NCBI GenBank assembly: GCA_015143295.1
Contig: CM026571.1
Coordinates: forward strand, 8,994,501-9,058,500
DNA length: 64,000 nt
Reading direction: 5' to 3'
Source of the DNA: Tetracentron sinense
Taxonomy: Eukaryota > Streptophyta > Magnoliopsida > Trochodendrales > Trochodendraceae
Shown: one piece after another, positions 57,600 to 64,000 of the stretch
Layout: each line of letters begins with the position of its first letter
Numbering within the stretch: position 1 is the first letter of the stretch
Notes under the pieces: model-generated
Told to the model about the DNA's origin: nothing
Seen by the model: only the letters and a program-made list of their open reading frames with translations
Databases searched by the model: none
Made by a program: the position numbers and the translations under genes

Positions 57600-60500
57600 A
57601 AATAATCAGGGAATGCATTCTGCTTTGACTCAGAATTTCTCAGTTATATCATCAAATTTACAGTGTGTTCTGTTGAATCGGACCCAAATTATGATTTCAA
57701 AAGAGAGGGACAAACTCAAGTGTGACCATTATAGGAGATCAAGGCACACTAAGGAAACTTGTTGGGATCTGATTGGCAGACTAGCAAAATTCACTTGTTC
57801 TGGACAGTCATCTACTGCACACAACGCTTCATCGGCGAGTTTTACTTCATCTGGGCTACTTTCTCCCATCTAGTCTTCCTCTAGGGAGATGTTGACAGTT
57901 CCTCATGATGAATTTTAGAGCTTTCACTGCTTATTTGCCCAGTTGGATCACTCCTTTCCATCATTCACTTCTCTTGGCCAGTCAAGTACTAGTACTTCCA
58001 ATTCTGCTTATCATGTCTCTTGCTTACCCTTATCTCTGGCTATTCATAGATTATTAATTCAAAAGCATCTGATCACATGTCTGGTATGTTATTTATTTTT
58101 CTTCTTATATTCTTATAATTCATGTCCTAGTGGCTAGTAGTGTTAAAGTCAAGGTTCCCAGTGCCGTAGTCTCTAGAAAGGAGACCATTTGTGTCTCTCC
58201 TAATCTTTCTTTCTCTTCTGTTCTCCATGTACTTGATTTTTCTCTTGATCTCCTATCTGTTATTAGGACTTTAAACTGCAGTGTAACTTTCTTTCCTTCG
58301 GATTGTGTATTTCAAGATCGGAGGACACAACGATAGATTGAGAGTAATCGTGAAGTTGATGGTCTTTACCTCCTAGATTCGGATCTGACTTCTCCTAGTG
58401 CACACCAGTCTAGCAGTAGTGGTAATAAAGACTGGTTTATGGTTTGGCATAATCAGCTGGGGTCATTTGTTTTTCGGTCTAAAAAATTAGTTTTCCTGAG
58501 TTAGTTTACTCCTGTTTAGTTCACTAAGTTTACAGAGTGATTTGTGTAAACCAGCAAAACATTTTCGTGTCTTTTTTCCTTGGAGCAATAAAAGAAGCTA
58601 GTTTCCTTTTGATATTGTTCATTTGTTTGTGGATGATTGCACCCCGTATACTTGGATTTCTTTGATGAAAACCAGAGATGAAGTTCCTCATCTCATCCGT
58701 GTCTTTAATAAGAAGGTAAAGACATTGTTTGACAAGAGTATCAAAGTTCTTAGATCAGACGATGGCAGGAGTACTTAGAAGGACATTTACAATCATATCT
58801 AGCAGAATATAGAGTAATTCACCAAACCAGTTGTATCTATACTCCACAACAAAATGGAGTGGGCAACAAGAAAAAATAAACACATTCTGGAGGTAGCTAG
58901 AAGTCTTCTGTTGGCGATGAAAGTAGAGAAACGACATTGGTTTGACACCATACTTACTGTTGCATACCTTATCAACTATATGCCTTTAAGGGTTTTGTCC
59001 CTTAAATCTCCACCTCAGTTACTATTTCCTGCGCATCCTATTTCTAGTATCCCTGTTAAAGTTTTTAGCTATGCATGATTAATTCACATGTTGGATTCAA
59101 ATCATCCATATTGGACCGTAAGTCTGTCACATGCCTATTTCTAGGTTATTCTTCCACCCATAAAGGTTAAAAGTATTGTGATCCTGTTTTTGGCAAGTGA
59201 TTTGTATTTATGGATGTTTTTTTTTTTTTTTGAGTTAGTCCCTTATTTTTCCGGTGTTCATATTTCAGGGGAGAATGGTAATAATGAAGAAACTCACATT
59301 CTTCTCTCTACTCTGTTTATTGGTGATCTTCCATCTGTGATTTGGTATTCCTCATTCATCTCCTAGGTCCTTTGGTGGTGAGAACAAGGAGGTTGACCTT
59401 AGTAATCCAAACCGTGGAGTTAGGTATCTGCTCCCGCTCTCAAACCTCGCTCTCACGGGTTGAGAGTGGATTCGCTGGAAAACCGCAGTTTATCATTTGG
59501 TAGAGCGCGATTTCTGTTCGCCGACTTCGGTTGTTGATGCCTTACACCTTTTTTTATCTTTGTTTTTTTTTTTTGAATTGTCTTTTCAACTTTCTACTTT
59601 CATTCCTTTCTCATTAATGAGTTTTGACAGTTAAGACTCTGTTGTCTTCCACTTTCCATTTCAGTTTATTTATTTTAAATTTTCTTTATAATACTCTCTA
59701 ACGTCTTTTCCAACTTACTTTACGAGAGATAAATAGTACTGTAACACCAACTACGATTGAACTCTCTGAGTTCAATCGGGAGAGTTCAATTGGACACAGA
59801 GGTGAAACTCGCGTTTCTTTTAACTCTTATTAACTGGGATTAAGATTCACTAATTCTTGGAGTTTAAAAATATAACTTTGGCTTTTAAAATATATATATT
59901 TTAAATATTATTTATATATATATCGGCGCTCCGGAGGTGCTCTCGACCTTATCCTAAATTAATATTTGATGCTCTTGCTCCTCACTCCCGCTTTGGTTAC
60001 TTAGAGCTTGACACCTACTCCAGACGACCTAAGGTCAAGACTACGCTAATAAGGCAACCTTATCTTCCTGCAACTGTGGTTTCAGAGCCTTCTCTTAGTA
60101 AGTCTTCACCTTTACCTCCTGGTGGCTGGTACTATTGCTAATGACATCCATATTGCCTTATGCAAAGGGAAATGTTTTATACGACTGATCATCCTATTTC
60201 CCATTTTGTGTCTTGTGACTCACTTTCTTCTCCTCTTCGAGCCTTTGTCTCTTCTTTGTTTTCAGTGTCGATTCCGAATAGTGTGATGGAAGCTCTACAA
60301 CTGCCTCAGAAATAAGCTATGTCGGAAGAAATGAAGGTTCTCATTAAAAATAAGTAAATAACACTTGGAAACTTGTCGGTGCTCCTAAAGGGAAGAAACT
60401 AGTAGGATGAAAGTGGGTGTATAGTTTGAAATACAATGCTGATGGGATTGTGGATGGGTACAAGGCCAGATTGGTGGCCAAGGCTTTTACTCAGACTTAT

Positions 60501-60905
60501 GGGGTTGACTATTAGGAGATGTTTGCTTCAGTTGCTAAGATGAACTCATATTCGAGTATTGTTATCGATTGCTACCAACCTATCTTAGCCTCTTCACCAG
60601 CTGGATGTGAAGAATGTATTTCTTCTCGAGGACTTATTGGAAGAAGTCTATATGGTTCCTCTCCCAGGTTTTCAACTTCAGAATCATGAAGGGAATGTAT
60701 GTTGATTAAAGAAGATAGTCTATGGACTAAAGCAATCTTCTAAAGTCTGGTTTGAAAGATTTAGTGGAGCGGTGAAGAAATGTGGATATATTTAAAGTCA
60801 TGTTGGTCACACTCTATTTGTGAAACACTTGGGAGGAACTATTATAGCCTTAATCGTCTATGTGGTAACCCGCAAGAAGTTCAAAGGTTAAAGAAGTCCT
60901 TTGCT
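57600..60905 (+). mobile_element. Ty1/copia fossil, partial, interrupted by L1
   Basis: Copia order is visible: a gag zinc-knuckle region (about 57715-57780), a pre-integrase region (about 58330-58400), an integrase core (about 58620-59040) and reverse transcriptase (about 60300-60905). The coding region is broken in many places (at least ten) and no LTR was recognised in the window. A stretch of unrelated sequence with a MITE arm lies at about 59410-59990. The right end is cut by the L1 at 60906. It has the same orientation as the host gene and looks old. Confidence 0.85.
59755..59900 (+). repeat. Half copy of the 4951-5282 MITE
   Basis: Contains GATTGAACTCTCTGAGTTCA, AACTCTTATTAACTGGGATT and AAGATTCACTAATTCTTGG, then a CTTTGGCTTTTAAAATATAT tract, in the order of the left arm at 4965-5100. 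The other arm is missing. It lies within the copia fossil. Confidence 0.65.
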
Positions 60906-60939
60906 AGATGGGAAGGAAGATAATAGCGGTTGAATCCAG

Positions 60940-63862
60940 ATGGGAAGGAAGATAATAGCGGTTGAATCCAAGACGTTCGAATTCATCGGAGTCGAAGAGA
61001 CAGACTCGTTCTCGGTGAAGATTATTGAGCGAGGAAGGGGCTTCTTCGTTGATATCCAGGGTGAGGAACGTGCGGTCTGGTGGCTTCTTCGATTTGTAGC
61101 GGATTGTGTAAAACTCAAGGATGACAGATACCGTGTGGACAGATGTTTAGGGTCATCTAAAGTTTTCCTACTCGAAAGGAAGAGGAATGAGAATGGGGGC
61201 TTCATCTCTTTAATGGCGGTACCTCCGGCAGGTGCTCGTCGCCGCTGGATCACATTCCTAATAGGAAAGAATAGCTTTGGTTGGCAGGGGGTGTGGGAAG
61301 CTTTGCAAGCAGTCATTCCCCTTAAATTTCAACCGAGCTCTGCTCAGCCTTTAGCGTCAGTGCAGCGTCCTCCCCAGGCCCAGCAAAAGCCGCTGGTCGC
61401 ACCCCCTCGACCTCAATACCTTGCAGTAACATTTCCACCAATGGTCGCTAAACAGTCGCTGCCGTCGGGGTGGTGGGATATGGCCATTGTCTGTGCATTT
61501 CAAAATTCTTTGGCCGGTTGGTCTGAGTTGGAGGAGGACGTCAATAGGTGGTTACCATCTGATGAACAGACGACTCTAGTCCCCTACGCTAATCGGAAAG
61601 GCATAATCATCGTTAGACGCCTGTCAACAATGAGGGACCTTTGTGGAAGAAAGACTTGGCCTTTACGGTCTGGAGGGACTACACTCTTCAATCGGTGGTG
61701 GCCGGAGTCGAACCGTGCTCCTGTAAGCTCTTTAAAGGATTCCTTCTGGCTTAGCATACATGGCCTTCCTCTTCACCTGTGGAAACCTGAGATCCTTGCG
61801 GGGATTGGAGATTTATGTGGTGGAACAAAGAAAATAGACCCCCGTACTCTATCATTGTCGGACCTCCGGCAAGCTCGAGTCCAAATAATCTCGTCGAGTA
61901 GGGCTGGCATTCCCCGGATTATGAGAATTCCAGATCGGGGTTGCTTTCATACGATCATCATCTCAGTGGTAGAGATCGAAGAACTGGGGTTCTCCGGTGA
62001 CCCAAGAGACTTCCGGCACTGGAATCCAGTAGAAAATTCGAAATCTTATACCATGGAACTACCTCTTGAGATGACCAATAAGCATGAGCCACGTCTACGG
62101 CCACCGGAAGGGAAGGCACCGGTCACTGCTCTAGGTGACGTATCTGAGTTGGTAACCAGACAATCAGGCGGCTACAGCAGAGTGGTTGGAACAGAGGGTC
62201 ACCATCATTCTGGGCGCCCGAAGTCTTCAGGTGATTTGGTTGATGGGCTTAGGTCACTTGGGGTACACGCAAACAGGAATAGTATGCAGAGAAGAAATCA
62301 GAAGAGAAATAAGAGGAGGAATGCTAGAAGACGAAACCAAAGGATGTGGAAAAGGAAAGGGTCGGTAGAAGAGTCTTCGCAATTGCAGCCATCCCCAAAG
62401 AGTTCTTATCTGTCTCCACGTGCCGAGGAAACCCACCGACTGAAAGCTACAGCAGATTGCTCAATAGAACTGGATTGTGAGGCTCATGTTAACTGATTAG
62501 GCCCTGTGGTCTCGGGCCCAGTTGAAGAACTGGTTTGTGAAGCCCATCTCCCTCTTCAGCCCTCGGGTTTACCCCATGATGGGCCCAAGCTCCAAGGATC
62601 CCTGATAGCTAGGCCAGATAAGGGTCCGGGTTTGGATATATCCGACCCGTTTGGTCTGGATCATATCATTAATCGATCCGTATCCACCACGATCAAAGGC
62701 CCCAACTTATTAGGGCATTGTTGCCCTGGTTTACGTATCGCTAGGGGAGCCGATGAAGTTAGCGAGAGAGACGACTCGAATCGCTATAGCCCTTGCCGGT
62801 CTAACGATGGGGATGGTGATGATTCCGAAAGTAATCTCTCAGGGGCGGAGGCTGGTTCACAGCGTAGGAATTGTATGGGGCGAAGGGGTGAAGCAGATCA
62901 GGCAGGGCCTTGAGCGAGCTCTGTTTTCAGTGTTGTTGCCGGCGGTGTTCAATCCGACGCAAGTAATTCTGCCGGCAGTGCTTTGCCTCTACCCAGGTTA
63001 GGCCGATTTTGGGCAGTGGACGCCGAGAATCCAATCTTATCAGAATTATCAGTTGCTAGTCCCTCGGTCTCCCCCATCCCAACCAACGGGTCCCCCTCTC
63101 GTGAGGATTTTGGCGTGGTTACGATAGTCAGCAACCCCTCTTCACCACTGGATGATTTGAGGTCATATAATTCTCCTGTTCTCTCCTCAGAAGCCCGTGG
63201 CAGTCAATCTACTAGGGATACCATCTCAGGGGTTCTACCAAGGCAGCTTTGTTGGGTCGGAGATCAAACCATCCTGGTACGAGGTTCAGGGGAAGAAACT
63301 TACATTCTCGAAGAGGTTGGGGGTGGGGAGGGGTCTCATCAGTTTGGGGAAGATTCTAATCTCGCACCAAGTTGTCAGGTTCCATCCGGTTTTGCGGAAG
63401 TAGCGTCTGGAGGAACAAACGAGTCTAGTAAGGTCAGCGTCATTACCCTGTTTGACCAATCTCACTGAAAATACCTCCAGACCGTTGTCCGGGCTCTTGG
63501 GACCTCTCCAAGTTGATCTATCTGAGATTTTGGGTCGGAGATCACTCGCTCCCATAGTCACCGTCAATGTAGATGCCTCCCCGTGGGTCTTGAGCAAAAT
63601 GTCAGCCATTAGAAAGCTCCTGGGTCTGTCAGTGGAAGGCCATGAGGAAGAGTTCAGGAGGCTACTCCAATCCCTTGAATTAGCCGGGAGTAGGTCGGTG
63701 GTTAAGTCTACTCCGCGCCGTTCTGTAGGTCCAGTTAGGGGTCCGCGTTCGGAGTTGAGGAAGTTGAAGTGGGACGTTAACTATGATAGGTCGAGTAGCA
63801 AAGTTATCCCTAGATCTAAGAGGTTGGGCCAGGGTTCTATTAGTGATCAATGTCAGCAGTGA
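60940..63862 (+). pseudogene. L1 ORF1 (DUF4283-type nucleic-acid-binding protein), lightly damaged
   Basis: A 518-codon open frame (60940-62496) is followed in the same frame by 62506-62913 and 62983-63468, with TGA stops at 62494 and 62911. A change to another frame near 63452-63468 continues to the stop at 63860. The whole would be about 970 codons, long but within the range of plant L1 ORF1s. Residues about 180-330 show the DUF4283 pattern, with WWDMAIVCAFQN, FWLSIHGLPLHLWKPEILAG and LCGG. A basic stretch (RRNQKRNKRRNARRRNQRMW) lies near 450. The C-terminus reads ELRKLKWDVNYD, resembling the ELKRL-SSINYD end of other plant L1 ORF1s. No CCHC knuckle was seen. ORF1 coats the LINE RNA. Start chosen at the first long in-frame ATG. 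Confidence 0.85.
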
Positions 63863-64000
63863 ATCTCCTATCCTGGAACATTAGAGGTTTGGGCTGTCCT
63901 GATAAACATGCGGTAATCAAAAAGTTTATCTCTATCAATAAACCCTCGTTGCTCTGCATTCAGGAAACCAAGTTGAATGTCATCGACGCCCGACTGGTTA
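63850..64000 (+). CDS. L1 ORF2 start: AP-type endonuclease, partial
   Basis: ATG at 63850 overlaps the end of ORF1 by 13 bases in another frame. The 50 visible residues begin MSAVNLLSWNIRGLGCPDKH and continue to SLLCIQETKLNVIDARLV. SWNIRGLG and LCIQETK are the first two motifs of the apurinic-like endonuclease domain that nicks target DNA for LINE insertion. The catalytic Asn of WN and Glu of QETK are present. Reverse transcriptase should follow right of the window. No break is visible in this part. Confidence 0.92.
   Translation, partial: MSAVNLLSWNIRGLGCPDKHAVIKKFISINKPSLLCIQETKLNVIDARLV

Larger units (their letters stand above)
56372..64000 (+). other. Intron 9, at least 7.6 kb, open at the right edge
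   Basis: No coding exon follows in the window, so the intron runs beyond 64000. 56372-57560 shows no recognisable element. It then holds a Ty1/copia fossil (about 57600-60905) and an L1 that broke into it (60906 to the edge). Confidence 0.75.
60906..64000 (+). mobile_element. L1-type LINE, comparatively young, cut by window edge
   Basis: It begins abruptly within the copia reverse transcriptase region and continues past the window. It holds a long ORF1 and the start of ORF2. It has no visible 5'UTR, and its first 64 bp are a perfect 32-bp tandem duplication (60906-60937 and 60938-60969, unit AGATGGGAAGGAAGATAATA...) that includes the ORF1 start region. The DNA is distinctly more GC-rich than its surroundings, and open frames are long, so it is the youngest LINE here. 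The 3' end and target duplication lie outside the window. Confidence 0.92.

Noticed and set aside
56372-60900. A further transporter exon (expected VQLLIYFMLKYAMEIL)
   Set aside because: No matching sequence with splice sites was found in this interval, so the next exon is taken to lie beyond the window.
1-64000. tRNA, rRNA, CRISPR or prokaryote-type operons
   Set aside because: No cloverleaf with A/B boxes, no rRNA stretch and no regularly spaced direct-repeat array were seen. The TGGTATCAGAG sites are retroelement primer-binding sites, not tRNA genes.

Overview
This is plant nuclear DNA, almost certainly from a flowering plant with a large, repeat-rich genome. It is AT-rich and has GT-AG introns. 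It holds a plant-type SPX-MFS phosphate transporter gene, plant L1 and RTE LINEs, Ty1/copia fossils with initiator-Met-tRNA primer sites, plant-style Helitrons and many hAT-type MITEs. The species cannot be named from the sequence. The long introns and L1 type would suit a magnoliid, early-diverging eudicot or woody eudicot, but that is only a guess.

Only one host gene is supported. It runs left to right on the + strand: two probable non-coding 5'UTR exons (about 13790-14093 and 14232-14341), then seven coding exons (18024-18076, 24835-24955, 33510-33821, 34021-34125, 34266-34720, 43097-43398, 56187-56371). All splice phases agree. Together they encode about 511 residues: a full N-terminal SPX domain, the first half of the MFS transporter and the central acidic loop. 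The product matches the vacuolar phosphate transporter family (PHT5/VPT, SPX-MFS). The last part, about 190 residues, lies beyond the right edge. Over 42 kb of this window is needed for about 1.5 kb of coding sequence, because five introns are 3.7 to 12.8 kb long and a sixth runs off the window.

Positions 1-13780 are the upstream intergenic region, which has no convincing gene. It is packed with small DNA transposons: a GAGCC-rich hAT-like foldback (82-612), three Helitrons of one family (1111-1489, 9846-10266, 11790-12222), a MULE-like element with about 350-bp terminal inverted repeats (8370-9836), and several MITEs. Two of these MITEs have exact 8-bp target duplications (11229-11499 and 12361-12520).

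The introns hold the large insertions. Intron 2 has an antisense LTR fossil. Intron 3 has two hAT-like elements, a second GAGCC-type relation, an RTE LINE and an RNase-H-bearing L1 fragment. Intron 4 has an L1, a hAT element inside that L1, and a hAT element with a Helitron nested in it. Intron 7 has a Ty1/copia fossil with both LTRs and an L1 tail. Intron 8 has a 5'-truncated L1 with a perfect 9-bp target duplication, two more L1 pieces and a compound hAT element. Intron 9 has a second copia fossil broken into by a GC-rich, comparatively young L1 whose ORF2 begins 151 bp before the window ends.

The most interesting structure is in the repeats. Four elements with unrelated interiors share the terminus CA(A/T)GG(T/A)T and 8-bp target duplications. 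The Helitrons carry doubled 3' termini and a captured MITE arm with a CACGTG core. I found no tRNA, rRNA or CRISPR array.
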